From Staphylotrichum longicolle (Eukaryota > Ascomycota > Sordariomycetes > Sordariales > Chaetomiaceae): 64,000 bases of DNA. The first letter of the stretch is position 1. Each line of letters opens with the position of its first letter. The notes under the pieces were generated by a model. The model saw only the letters and a list, made by a program, of their open reading frames with translations, was not told the origin of the DNA and searched no databases. A program made the position numbers and the translations under genes. Shown here piece by piece: positions 1-11,456 of the stretch. Where the stretch lies: the NCBI GenBank assembly GCA_019096155.1, contig JAHCVI010000001.1, positions 1,612,001-1,676,000 of the forward strand, given 5' to 3'.

Positions 1-631
1 TATCCCTCCTTGTTGCTGCCACGAACTTGCCTCTCCTGGGCGTGGCCTGGGTCCCTCGCTCCAGATTCCTGCCACCGCACTGTGTCCACGATTCTCCTGA
101 CCCAGCAGCACCTGCCTTTTGAATCCCTCCAACTTTTTTTTTTCGGCTGACCCGAGCCCTGCCACGCGCCTCCCTCTTACGCAGCCTTCCATCGTGACCC
201 GCAATTCATTCCTCCTGTTGGGCCTTTCTTTCTTTCAAACATCTTCCCAAGCGGCAGGCTCAGCCACTCATCTTTGCTCTGGAAATTTCCATACCACTGC
301 CGCCTCTCCAATTGCTGCCAAATATTTTTGAACCTGCCCCGGGTGTCTGGAGCTTGAGTGGTTGGAAGAGTCACCCACCCTGGTTTACCCTAGCCCGGCC
401 CGAAATTATTATTGTTCCTCCCCGCGCTTCGACCTGCAGCTAGCTGTTCCCAAGCACAACGACCTCCAACAACCGCGGACCACCAAACATCCCACACGCC
501 GACCGCCAACCCTCGCAACCCCTTTTCTACAACTTTCGCTCTCTCTCTCTCTTTTTGGGCAATTCCGTGTTTGGATAGAAAACGGATTGCAAACGCCGTG
601 CAGCAAGCTGGATCTCTGCAGCGGTCCGGCA
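1..631. promoter_or_regulatory. 5' flank and leader of the C2H2 gene
   Basis: I see no convincing gene here; the short open frames on both strands are compositionally random. The only clear structure is a CT dinucleotide run followed by T at 539-555, about 80 bases before the ATG at 632. Pyrimidine-rich tracts of this kind are common just upstream of fungal start codons, so this is probably promoter plus 5' untranslated leader. Confidence 0.5.
539..555 (+). repeat. (CT)n microsatellite
   Basis: An uninterrupted CT run ending in five T, in the presumed leader of the downstream C2H2 gene. It is the type of pyrimidine tract seen near fungal transcription starts; a regulatory role is inference. 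Confidence 0.8.
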
Positions 632-2266
632 ATGGCGTCTTCCAAGGTAGATCCCGTCTGACACCGCGACGAGACGGCTGCGAGCTCGGCGTCCCGGTTG
701 CGCAGACAGAAGCAATGCTAACCACGCCGTGTCTCGCGCTTAGGAAATACAACAAACCTCGCGGCCGCTGACGCACCGCCCGTCAATCTCGTCGACCTCG
801 GTGCCGGGCGGCCTCACACTGAGCCGACAATCACACTCGCGAAATAACTCGCACTCCCTCCTCGGCAGTGCCCTCAATGGCGCCCACCGCATCACACGCC
901 GCAAGAGCATGACAAACACGGGCGCCAACGTGGCAGCAGTCGCCGCCGCTCTTCAGGAATCCGGCGACATGGCCATGCCCCTCCCCATCGCCGTCAATTC
1001 CCGCCGAAACACCATTTCCAAGGCCGACCTCTCGCGGTCGGCAATCGTCGGAAGCCTGCCGTCGCCGCCGGCGAGCCTTCCGACCCGCAGATTCGTGACG
1101 GGGAATGGGCCCGCCGGCGTGCAGGAGAGCGCGATCGACGACGAGCTGAACGACATGTCCGGAGACGACGCGGACTCGGCTTTCCAGAAAGCCCGCATCA
1201 GAAGAGCCAGCGACGGCCAGCCCCTGGGCAAGGAAGGCGGCCGCAAGAGCAACCGCCCGGAACTTCGCTGCGAGAAGTGCGGGAAGGGATACAAGCATAG
1301 CAGCTGCTTGAACAAGCATTTGTTTGTGCCCACTTTCCTTTCCCTACCCTCTCCCACCACGTGGTACCCGAGTGCGGAGTCGGCATCCCACTACCGGCCA
1401 TGGATCCTAGCCTGCGCGGTTTGAAGCACTTGTGTTGACTTGTTTGCCCGTTCAGGTGGGAGCACACTCCCGAATGGTCCTACACTTCCAAGCTCTTGAT
1501 TTCCAAGCACCAGCAAGTCCAGCTTTTGGAGGCCGCCTCGGTCCTGGTGGCCATGAACAACAACCCGAGCAACGACCCTGGCGTCGCTGCCGCCGCCGTC
1601 ACCACGACGACACCACCCGACTCGGCCCGGGACTTCAGCAGCGACCGGGATTCGGCATCCCCCGCCGCGAGCGGATACTCGGAGATGCAAGACCACGGCT
1701 CGGCCGACACGACCCCGCCGCCGCAGCTCGATGCCATCCACCCCGCGAACGCGTCGTACAGGAGCTTTGGCAAGAGGTACAGCAGCGGGAACGGCTTGTC
1801 GCGCTCGTATCAGACGGCACCATATGCCAGCTCAGCGGCCGGCAGCGTTCCGAGCGTCACTGGGTTCGGGCATTTCCGGCAACTCAGCCAGGACCAGAGG
1901 CCCATGTCGTCGGGCAGGAACACCACAGGGCAGGATGACCGCGAGCTCGCCGCTGCCGTCGAGCTGCTTAGTTGCAGCTTCAACAGCAACGGAGGATCTC
2001 GAACGGTCCACCTCCCCGCGGACGCCCCGCCAGTGCCTCCGCTTCCAGCGCAGTATCTCGACCAGGGGATCTTATCCGGCACCAGCTTCATCAATAGCTA
2101 CCCTAGCAGGGCCCCTGAGAGCTTCACGCGCGGCGAAATGCGACGGGTTGACGCCAAGATGGAGGAGAGCGGCGAGAGCGTCATGGGCGACGACGACGAC
2201 GACATGCGGTCCCGGGCGCGCAGCGACGAGGATGACGATGGCGTGTTTGGGAGGATGGAGGAATGA
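632..2266 (+). CDS. Single-finger C2H2 zinc-finger protein
   Basis: Probable nucleic-acid-binding regulator with one zinc finger. Exons by splice signals: 632-646, 744-1321 and 1456-2266 (467 aa). The first coding exon carries only MASSK; its intron (647-743) has a CTAAC branch sequence and TTAG acceptor, and the joined frame is open. The finger reads CEKCGKGYKHSSCLNKH then LWEH, giving Cys181, Cys184, His197 and His201 with canonical C-x2-C-x12-H-x3-H spacing. The second intron (phase 2) falls inside the finger, so unspliced reading loses the last His. The region before the finger is Ser/Arg-rich with RRKS-type basic sites; the C-terminus is strongly acidic (DDDDD and DEDDD runs near 2190-2245). 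Only one finger is visible, so sequence-specific DNA binding alone is doubtful. The ortholog identity and target genes are unknown to me. Confidence 0.85.
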
Positions 2267-3482
2267 GCTCTCGACGCGATCGGGCCTCTTCCCTCCGGAA
2301 GAGGCGATGCATGAGCTACGGGCCGCTAGGAATTATGATCTGGGTTATGGATGGTTATGGATACGACGGGCGCGGTTTCTTTTGTATACCTATATGTAAG
2401 CGTTTTAACGCGGTCGCTCCGCCGACGACCTTCGGCACCGAAGAGTGGAGAGTGCCACGACGCGTCCCGTGCCACCGAGGAACCGAGCCAGCTCCACGAG
2501 GTTAAAGCGAGGGTTGTGTGCGAGCGTTGAGCGAGCGCGAGCTGTTTGGCAATGATGAGGACGCCATCTCAGAGGGCGATTGGGGGTGGCTCCGATACTT
2601 CTTGGTTGTTTTCTATGGGGTCACGGCCCGAGAAATGAAATAAATGTCAAGAAAGATGGTTCCGCCACGGCGTGCTCGACTGGGTGAAATGATGCATGTG
2701 CGGCCGCCCTCGTGGACCCCGACGGGGCACTGCAGGACGTGCAACATGCTCGCTGCGACTCGCAACGCCCGACTTGCACTTCAGACCAGAACCACATCAA
2801 CCTTCAAGGTTCAATATCAGTGGAGATGTCGGTGCAGTGCTGTGGAGACTGATGTTTTGACGGATGCTGGGTTTCTCGATGATCAAGTAAGACTGGATTG
2901 TGGATGAGAGGAGGATTTCGTATCAAGATGCCGGTGGCTGCTGACGGAAATCGACAATGTTTGCGGTTTGTTTGCTCGGCGGGTTTGCGCGGAAGACGAC
3001 ATGACCCGGGCGGGAGCAGCTCCTCGTACTTTCATCCAGGGGAACGAAGAGAAGGCACCAGGGCAACAGTGGGGATCAACATCTCAGTGAGGGGCAAGCT
3101 GGCGAGGTTGGCAAGGTTGGGCAACCATCGCCCTGGGTCGCCCAGTGCAAGACGTCATGAGTGGACTCCTTTTGGGCCGATCCACGACTCTGCCATCTCC
3201 CGTCTGCCGTCGCCCACTGCAAACACTCGCCCCACTTCTGTAGTACACAACAAGGTTTAGCTTCCGTCACTCTTCGCGATTCACATTTCTTGGCCCAAAC
3301 TCATCATCAACAACAACACCAACAACGAAAACCAACAGCAAAGGAATCAAAGATTTTCCATCTCAGTCCCGATTCAGGCATCATTTTCAGCCCTGCGCAC
3401 ATTGGCCCTCCGGCTGGGCGGTTACCTTCCAATCAATCGCCCTGTTCCAAACATAAACACCACCATCTCACAGCCACTCACA
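2267..3482. other. Intergenic stretch with CAA-rich leader
   Basis: No supported gene. The last part (about 3301-3345) is rich in CAA and CAT triplets, the usual look of an unstructured fungal 5' leader, immediately before the ATG at 3483. The remainder shows only short random open frames. Confidence 0.5.
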
Positions 3483-4814
3483 ATGGGCAGAGCCAAAGAG
3501 GCGGCGGCTGAGGCTGTCACCGCCGTTGTCGATAGCGCCGCAGCAGCGGTGTCACCTGCAGGTGCGGGCCCGTCCGGACGTGCCGAGTCCCTCAAAACCG
3601 GGACGCTATCGCCGAGACGCGCCGCCCGACTGCCCGGCCCAGCCCGCTTCGCGCTGGCGGTCGTCTTGAGCTTCGCGCTGTCTTCGCTGGGCCGCTCATT
3701 CGTCGACCAGTGCAGCCAGTACGAGGTGGGCAGCATCACGCGGGAGACCAACTCCAGGACGGAGCTCCTGGTCCTGGCTGCGTGGAAATTGTATGTTTTC
3801 TTTGGTTTTTGTTCGACTCTTGCGTGCACCTTGATTTCGCCCTCCTTGCCAGCTTCGGGCTGAGGAGGGCTGACCCCATTCCCCCCTTCCAATTCAGCTC
3901 GGCCAAACTAACCCTGGCTTGCACGGCAGATTTGCGCTAGCCCTGGGCTGGTTCGGCGACTACGATGGCTACGATGTTGCAGCCCTCTCCCTTCTCGCGC
4001 ATGGTCCTGCGGTAAGTTTTGCCAATGATCCTTCCGGTCCTTCCCCGCGCAGGGCGCGCAAAGGGAGTCGGAGGTTTTGCTCATGGCTCCCACATGGCAT
4101 GGCAGGGCGCAGTCCACTGACGTGCATGGCGCCCAGACCTATCTGATCTCTGTCTTCTACGGGATCCGAGCCCTCACGGCCGGCGCTTACCTTGCGGTTG
4201 ATGTCGTATCAACGTTCTTGCCGTTCCTCCTCTTGCGCCGGCTGTCTGGTGCCCACTCAGCCGCTCCTGGCATCCCCAACCGCGACATCGTCGTCGACAG
4301 AGGGATCCAGGCGCTCACCTCCGCCCAGTCAGCGCTCGTATACAGCGTCGTGCTGTTTCTGGCAAGCCGGTATCTCCTGCCCAACAATCTGGTGCTCTAC
4401 TTTGAGGGCATCCCTACCATCACACCCGCGGCAGATGCTACCTTTCTCGGTTTCGGTACTCCGACGACGCAGCTGCTCAGCTTGTTGTTCGGGCTAGCGG
4501 CGCGGACCTTCATCTTTACGCCGTTCCTTGCTACGCCGCCCACGTCGGAGGACCAAAAGAACGCCGAATTCGATCCGGTCCACGCCTCTCTCGGGCAGAC
4601 AGTAGCGTGGAACTTGTGGGGGTACACAACCCGCACCAAGGTGTCGCTCATCCGCACAGCCGTGGCCATGCTCTTTACCGGGGTCGGCACCTTCCTGGAC
4701 ACCACTCTGGCAATCAAGGGCGTCGAGCCGTACGGTGCAGCAGTGTACGCCGGCGTATGGGTCACCGCGGCCCTCGTGACCGGGCTCTCGCTGAGATATG
4801 TTGGAAGCATCTAG
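3483..4814 (+). CDS. Polytopic membrane protein of unknown function
   Basis: I do not recognise the family. Exons 3483-3790, 3930-4011 and 4137-4814 join in frame to 355 aa; introns use GTATGT/GCAG and GTAAGT/CCAG with a CTGAC branch sequence in the second. The first 50 or so residues are Ala/Ser/Pro-rich and hydrophilic, then come about seven hydrophobic segments: around FALAVVLSFALSSLG, LLVLAAWKL with FALALGWF, a long one starting TYLISVFYGIRALTAG, SALVYSVVLFLASRYLL, QLLSLLFGLAARTFIFTPFL, LIRTAVAMLFTGVGTFLD and YAGVWVTAALVTGLSLRYV. No transporter or enzyme signature is evident. The ATG sits after a CAA-rich leader and before a weakly basic N-terminus, so no cleaved signal peptide is predicted. 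Function could be a fungal-specific organelle or plasma membrane protein; that is a guess. Confidence 0.8.
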
Positions 4815-6493
4815 AGCTGCCTGGGCTGTTGCGCGTCGGGAGAAGCCGATCGACGCGCCTCTGGGACTGTTGTCTACTTGAAACCAAGGCAACAGGGCTG
4901 ATCGGCTTCCGGATGACGCACTTGGTTAGGCTGCAGATGCGGGATCTAGGAACGTTGAGCCGGCAGGCGGCGGATCTCGCGTGTCTTGCGCATCCAAATT
5001 GATAGGCATCCATCTCGATCTTCGTTTCAACAAGTTGGTGGGGGTAGCAGCGGTGGCTTGAACCCCATGGTGGTGGAGCAGAGTAGCAGTCCTCGTGGAA
5101 CCCTTGAAGCGGCTGTTGGGGGGGAGAATCGGTAGCTACATCGGGAGTCGGGCGCGCATCTCTCCAGAGTCAGCATCCCTCGGACAAAGATTGGCGCGCG
5201 TCTGCGGCAACGATGACAAGCAGAGGGCGGGTTGGGTCCCCATGCCAAGACCCAGCTGAAGCCGAAATCGCCTTGGGAGGGTAAGGTAAGGCTTTCCGGG
5301 GCCGGCCGGGGGTACGAAAGCGGGTTTCTGATGGAGCAACCGTCGCGAAGTCGACAAAACGGTCTGGGGTTGGTGCGGTATGACCGATGGAAACACACGT
5401 GCGGCGGCGGGACTTCTACCAGCTTCAGCCGTGCTGCGCCTTACCTGAACTTTTTAGCGGGCAGCACCATCCCGGCTGGGCGAATGGCAGGGCGAGAATC
5501 GGCGCCTCATTTCGTACCGACCCCAGACGACATCGACTCTCGACCGGAAACGGCCGGCGGCCTCTTCTTCTGGCATCAGGAAAACCGTTTCATACCAAGG
5601 AAAAAGGGCTGAGAAAGCAGCGGCTTCGCAGACGCCGTCAGCGGCTGCGGCTAACCAAGTCTACTTTGTGCGTCTGTAATGAGAAAGCATCTAATAGAAT
5701 GCGCTGCGCCCTGCTTCCCCTGCTCGTCCAACCCTCCAATCATGTCTCGTGGCCCGGCTCCCAAGTGCTCGGAGCCGCGCGCTGGTCTCCAAAATCTGCC
5801 CTCACAACCGCGTCTAAGTTGCTACGCAAACTGGAACTGGGATACACCCTTCTTTCTGCTTCCCCTTCTGGGGCTGGTATGGACCGGGATGGGTCCGCAC
5901 TGGGGGAGGGGACAAGGACATGGCGTTGCGGGAAGGCTGGGGGGCGCGTGATTGCTCCCCCGCCGTCACTGAACACCGTGTTGCTCATGGAGACCAGGGG
6001 AGTGAAATGGTAATGAGAAGCGAGAAAAGACTCACACCTGTCTCGGGATGGAGACTCTCGTGGAGCTCCTCCGCCCTCGGTCAGGGCCCGCAGGCAGAAA
6101 CCAGGGCCGGCCCGGCTCGGTGGTGGAGGTCTACAGCTAGGTCCTAGGTTGCTCTCTTCGAGGACCGTCGAAGACGGGCACTTGCACCAGGTCCTACACC
6201 TTCCCCACCCATTAGGGCTGGCTCGGTGTCTTGCTCCTCTCGACAGCTTGCCGCTTTCTATATAGCTTCCCGAACATCGCCCTCCCCATCCACGGCCAGC
6301 TCCGGCTTGCATATCCAATACTCTCCACCTAAGCCCTGCTGTCCCATCTCTGACTCTGACCTGCCTCTTCCATCCGTGTGGTCGTGGGTGCGTCAAGCAT
6401 GACGGCCGTCCCGTCCAGGCAACATCGCGAAGCTGGATCAAGTCGCACAGAGTCGCTGTCATCTTGGTCGTCCTCGGCTCGGCCTCTGAGAAC
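4815..6493. other. Intergenic stretch, no gene seen
   Basis: About 1.7 kb with no open frame that looks like protein. It should hold the 3' end of the membrane-protein gene and the promoter and leader of the next gene. A long minus-strand frame that crosses this stretch is rejected as a shadow of the Thr-rich coding region. Confidence 0.5.
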
Positions 6494-7548
6494 ATGAAAA
6501 AGGGCACGGTACCGCCGCCGGTTGAGACGACTGAAGAAGCATCACCAGCAGCAGCACCACCTTCACCTCTCCCTCCGACAACAACAACAACAACTACAAC
6601 TACAACTACTACCCCGGCAGCCTCAACACCAACACCGACCATCATCACCACCGCACCCTCCTCCCCATCCCCATCCCCACCAACAACAACAACTACTACT
6701 ACATCAACAACAACAAGCAGCACTACTGCAACAGCGGCACCCTCCCCAGCCCCTTCCACATCCACCACAACCACAACCGCGGATCCAGCAACCGACACCA
6801 TGTACGAATACGAACACATCATGACCTTTGACCAGCCCATGATGATGGGCTCCTCCTCTACCTCCGCCTCGGCCTCCGGTTCCGGGTCCGGGTCCGGGAG
6901 CGTCAAGAAGAAGAAGAGCATCAAGTCGGACGACGCGCTCAGCCTCCGCGGACCCATGGAGGTGGACGGGTCCGTCAAGTCGATGGCGTCGGTGTCGTTC
7001 GCGGGGGACTTTGCGGTGCGCGAGCGCATCGAGGCGTACGGCAACCTCGAGGTGGACGGGAATCTGAGCTGTGGGGGAAAGGTCAAGAGCATGGGGAATG
7101 TGAAGGTTAAGGGTGGGGTGGTTTGCATGTGAGTTTTCTTTCTTTCTTTCTCTTTCTCCTTTTCTTCTTTTCTTCTTTTTTTGTTTGTTGTTACCCCGTT
7201 TGCCAGGGGGAAAGTTGGGAAGAAAGCGTGGCTGACAGACTGAACAGGGACAAGGTCAAGATCTTTGGGAAGCTCAAGATCAACGGGACGATGGAGGTGC
7301 ACGGGGACTTGGAGGTCTGGGGCGCGTTGACGATCAATGGGTATCTGTAAGTGACTACTAACGGTATTGGACCCGGTTTCTCTCTTGGGCATTTCGATGG
7401 CTGACTGGAGATGGTCAACAACAGCAAGTGCAGGACTCTGACGGCGTATGCGTCCCTCACGACTGTCGGCGACCAGTCGTGGTACGAGGTCGAAGAGGGC
7501 GAGACGGTACATGGCGCAAAGCTGATCCAGAGGAATTACATGGGCTAG
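6494..7548 (+). CDS. Bactofilin-like beta-solenoid repeat protein
   Basis: Exons 6494-7128, 7248-7346 and 7425-7548 join to 285 aa; donors GTGAGT and GTAAGT are canonical and both introns have CTGAC-like branch sequences. Residues about 1-105 are low-complexity Thr/Ser/Pro, partly encoded by ACA/ACT triplets. The remainder contains short repeats in which Gly alternates with hydrophobic residues, for example PMEVDGSVKSM, GNLEVDGNLSCGGKVKSMG, NVKVKGGVV, GKLKINGTMEVHGDLEVWG and ALTINGYL. This hexad-like x-h-x-G pattern is that of a right-handed beta-solenoid and resembles bacterial bactofilins, which polymerise without nucleotide; that comparison is inference. No signal peptide or membrane segment is seen. 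The ATG at 6494 was chosen because the frame above it has no other ATG; ATG 6801 (MYEYEH) is an alternative that would skip the Thr-rich tract. Confidence 0.75.
6577..6617 (+). repeat. ACA/ACT triplet run coding for poly-Thr
   Basis: A run of ACA then ACT codons in frame with the beta-solenoid protein encodes about twelve consecutive Thr. The triplet nature means length changes would keep the frame. Confidence 0.85.
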
Positions 7549-8690
7549 TTGCGCGAGATTTGAGGGAGACGAGAGACTTGGTCTGGGTTTTACTTGGTTG
7601 TTTGTTTGCATTGTTTTCTTTTTTTTCTGCACTGATGGTACGGAAGGGACAAATCAAGGCACCGCTAGACTGGGAGTTGGGCACTGGGATGGGTTCGGAT
7701 GGGATTTTTTGGCTGTTGTCTCGGTTTTTTCCCTCTTTTCTTCTTCCTCTCCTTGGTTGACCGGGCAGGTCTTCATATTTTGCAAATCTGTCGATGGCTG
7801 AGTATTACACCTGGGATGGAATCTACAGAACGGCTCACAGCCTTGTACTTCTTTTACTCTTTGGGAATCTGGATGGTTGGTTCTTGGGTTCTTGCCTCAT
7901 GTTGCAGGCTTCTTTTCACCTAGATAGATCCTGGCAGAGTCTCTGGCAATTCATCGACGCCATGACCCGAAGCCGAGATAGGCAGCCGAACAAGATATGT
8001 TAACTGCCAAAAATCTGCCCACGCGAACTCGAGTCTGGCTTGCTGCCTGTTCCTTCTCCACTGTGAATCACTAGCCGGTTGGGATGGAAGTCGTCAGGTC
8101 CTCGGTCGGATGAACTCGAAAGTAAGATGCAGCTCATCGCTTTGTGATGACCCGGCGATCGACATGCCAGTTTGATACGAGCCCCATCTCCAGGAGGAAG
8201 AGGGCTGAGGTTCGAGTCAAAACATGAATGGAGAAGACCGTCGAATCCAGAACAATGTGGGCCTGGCCCTTGCAGAGCTCCGAGAATGCTCTGATTGGAG
8301 GCCGATTCAAGATCGCTGGAAACTCCCCCCTCGAGGCCCGAAAAGGCAACCACGCAGTAATCCGAACTCGGCTAGCGGGATATGCAGCTGCGCCCCTCTT
8401 GAAACGTGGGGGCATTTTTGGCTCCACTTGCCTGCCAGTGCCAATCACCCAGCGCGACAGGAAGCTTGACAGTCGCGTTCCACATCCACAACCACCACCA
8501 CCGAGACTCTCGACACCGCGAGAAACTGATCTGCGAACGACCACAGAAGCGACGCCAGGCTACGACAGCCATACCATGTTGCACTCATGGAAATAAATCC
8601 CAACTCACTACAAAGCGGGGTTGATTAAGGACAATAACAGCCAAATTACTCCACGTCGCAACGCGAAAGTGACGGTCGCCGGGAGTCAAC
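7549..8690. other. Intergenic stretch between two plus-strand genes
   Basis: No supported gene. T-rich sequence after 7549 suits a 3' untranslated region. A sequence resembling a tRNA T-arm at 8209-8218 has no pairing partners and is rejected. The end should hold the promoter of the ING-family gene. Confidence 0.5.
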
Positions 8691-11456
8691 ATGGCTGCGG
8701 AAACCCTTCTGCGCCCCGACATGGACGAAGCCATCTCGCCCCGGCAACCGGCGCCGTCCATAGAACGGGCCATCCAGTCAGTGGGGCCCATCACCAACCC
8801 GCTGAACCACCTCGACCTCCGCGCCGACCCCGATGCACAGGCCACCGTTTCCGACTTTCTCGACTTCACCGAATACCTCCCCGCCGATGTCGCCCGTTCC
8901 CTCACGCTTATCGGCAAGCTCGACGAGACCTACATTGATGCGTCGGCGAGCGTTCACGGGCGCACCAGTCTCTGGGGGCAACTTCCCACTATCCCCCCGG
9001 CTCAAAGGCCTCGCGCTCTAGAGCTGCGTGGGCAGACCTCGGACGACCTCCATCATGCCCTGAACTCGCGCATTTTCTCGGTGGCCGAGGCCCAGCGCAT
9101 GACTGAGAATGTCTACCGCCACTACGCCCGCGCCGGGACTATTCTGGGAAAGCTCAAGACGATGCTGGAGAACTATCCCGCCGCGGACGAGCAGAAGAGC
9201 CCCGTCACGGCCAAATCGCCACAACTGTCACGGGCGCCGAAGATAGCCCTGCGTCCAGATGGGCAACCAAAAATACGCAGGCCACGAGTGCCACGAATCA
9301 CAGTTCCGGGCGAGGTACTCGCCCCCTACGAGTTGACCTACGACGCATATACAACGGGAACGGACAGCAGCTCCGAAGATGAGGACGACGACGAAGGATT
9401 GTCGAACCGTCTTACGCCAGCTCCGCAGACGCGAATCAAGGTGGTGAAAGTTCTGTCCAAGACTCCTAAGCCAGGGCGGCCGCCTCGGCCGAGGACCTCT
9501 GTCCCACCTCCGAACGGCTTGGGAGGTCATCTGTCCACGAGCGCTGTCATGGCGCAGCTAGCGCCACCCCCTGACAACGCTGTCATTGGCGGCCCCGACG
9601 CACCTTGGGGCCAGCTCACGCAGTACGAACTTGCTCGGCTTAGGAAACGAATGAAGAAGAACGCCGCTTGGACCCCGAGTGACACCATGGTGGCACGAGA
9701 GCTTAAGGCGCTGGGACGGGGAGTGGATGCGTTTAGAGATGCTAAGAAGAAGGCTGAAGAGGAAGGGCGATCTTTCGAAGGCGAGATGCCGATTCCTTCC
9801 GTCGACCCGGACACGGGCGAGAAACGGTTGCCGCTCGGAGCTCTGACCATGGAGGCCTTGGCCTCTGATGAAAAGAATCTGAGTAACCGCGGGATGAAGC
9901 TAAACGAGGCTAAGAAACTGAAGCGCGAGATGCTGGCAAAGATGGCTGCTGAAGAGGCCGAGGAATCTGCTAGGAGGTTTGACGCCATCGCAAGGACACT
10001 CATGTCGGACGCCAACCAAGGCAGCGTCCAGGACCAGTCCAAGACTGCCGTCAAAGCGAAAGCCCAGAGGAAACGCAAGAGAGACTCGGCCCCCGAAGTC
10101 GAAACCGAGAAACTGGAGACGGCCGAGGGACAACCGCAACGGCCTCAGCTCAAGCGCACAAAGACGGAGACTCCTGTCCCGCCGCCGGTACTGACGCCAG
10201 GGGGCTCGCAGGTGCCTCTTCCCCACGAGACCCCAACACAACCTCTCCAGCGCACAGCGCCTGCTGGCATGCTCCACTCCACGACGCCGATCCCGCTACC
10301 GATACATGGCCAGGAGCAGTCCATCACAGCAAAGTCCGCCCCATCAGCCGCCTCGGCAACATCTCCAGCGAGCAGTTATGCTGGCCCCACCGGCGCATCT
10401 GCTTTGGCAGCCGTCAAGCTTCCACCGACCGAAACCCCAATTCTTCCCCCGGTTATCTCGCCCAAGAAATCCACGACCCCCATCCTCCCTCCCAACAGAG
10501 AGACCCGTAAGGCTCAAACGACGCGCACTCAAGAACAGCAGCAGCTAGACGTCCGGTCCGCCCAAGCCACCACCGGACCCCTTTCCCGCTCTGCCAGCCC
10601 ATCCACAACCCCCAAACCCGACCTCGACGCGACCTCTGTAGCAACCGTGCCTACCCCCTCAACAACCACCGTAACCCGCCGTCCTGCATCCCGCGGCAAA
10701 GCCACCAGCCAGGAACCCCACCCCTCCCTCGCCGCAGACCGCCCCCGGCGCGCTAGTACCGCCCGGAACACGCCTGCGCCCGAGCGAGCGGACCAGCAGT
10801 CCGCCGGCGGCACCGCCCACACCACCACAACAACGGCGGCAGCCGGCACGGCAGCCGCAGCAGCGGGCGCCGCTCCGGGATCTGCCGCCGCGGCGCGGCC
10901 GACGGGGAAACGCACCAAGCGGCCTGCGCCGGGCATCATCAGCCGGACCAACAGCGGCGGCAACAGCGCCGTGGGGATGCGCAAGGCGGCGCCGCGGAAG
11001 AAGCCGCGCGGGGGCGGCGGCAACAAGACGCGGGACAACAAGACGACGGCTGCTGCCGCGTCTGCTGCGTCCGCGGATGGCGGGGAGGTGCAGGAGGTGG
11101 AGGTGGACGACGAGGGCAACGTGATCGACCCGTTGGAGGAGAGGTATTGCCTCTGTAACCGGGTCAGCTTTGGGACGATGATTCAGTGCGATAATGTTGA
11201 TGTGAGTTTTTTTTTTTTTTTTTTTTTTGCCATTGTCGTTTTTCTCTTCCCATTCCCCTTTCCAGTTGGAGTTTCTTGTATTTTGCTCTTTTACTGACGG
11301 AAACGATAGGCTTGTAAGCAGGAGTGGTTCCATCTCGAATGTGTTGGCCTGGCGGACATACCGGCGCGCACGACAAAGTGGTATTGTCCAGACTGCAGGA
11401 AGCTGCTGAACATTGGTGAGAGGGGGGAGGTGAGTGCGCGAGGGGTCAGGGCGTGA
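8691..11456 (+). CDS. ING-family PHD-finger chromatin protein, long form
   Basis: Exons 8691-11201 and 11310-11456 give 885 aa. The N-terminal part (about residues 35-160) has the helical ING domain look, with DPDAQATVSDFLDFTEYLP, RSLTLIGKLDETYIDAS and RHYARAGTILGKLKTML. A very long Pro/Ser/Thr/Ala-rich basic linker follows (about 170-810). The PHD finger starts near residue 819: YCLCNRVSFGTMIQCD, then across the intron CKQEWFHLECVGL and KWYCPDC, keeping the Cys4-His-Cys3 pattern and the aromatic Trp. In the family (Yng1, Yng2, Pho23, mammalian ING) this finger reads H3K4me3 and the protein is a subunit of histone acetylase or deacetylase complexes; the N-terminus suggests a Pho23-like Rpd3L subunit, but that is not certain. 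The intron (11202-11309) contains 22 consecutive T. The second exon may splice again at GTGAGT near 11430; the reading-through stop is used here. Confidence 0.88.
11207..11228 (+). repeat. T22 tract inside the PHD-finger intron
   Basis: Twenty-two consecutive T begin right after the GTGAG donor of the intron that splits the PHD finger. Length calls in such tracts are often wrong, but being intronic this does not affect the protein frame. Confidence 0.9.

Noticed and set aside
5740..7632. 630-codon open frame on the minus strand
   Set aside because: It is antisense to the Thr-rich and solenoid coding exons and reads as Val/Gly runs; the plus-strand gene has matching splice sites and a sensible protein.
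8209..8218. GGTTCGAGTC, like a tRNA T-loop
   Set aside because: The flanking bases do not pair to make a T stem, and no acceptor, D or anticodon arms are present at the right distances.
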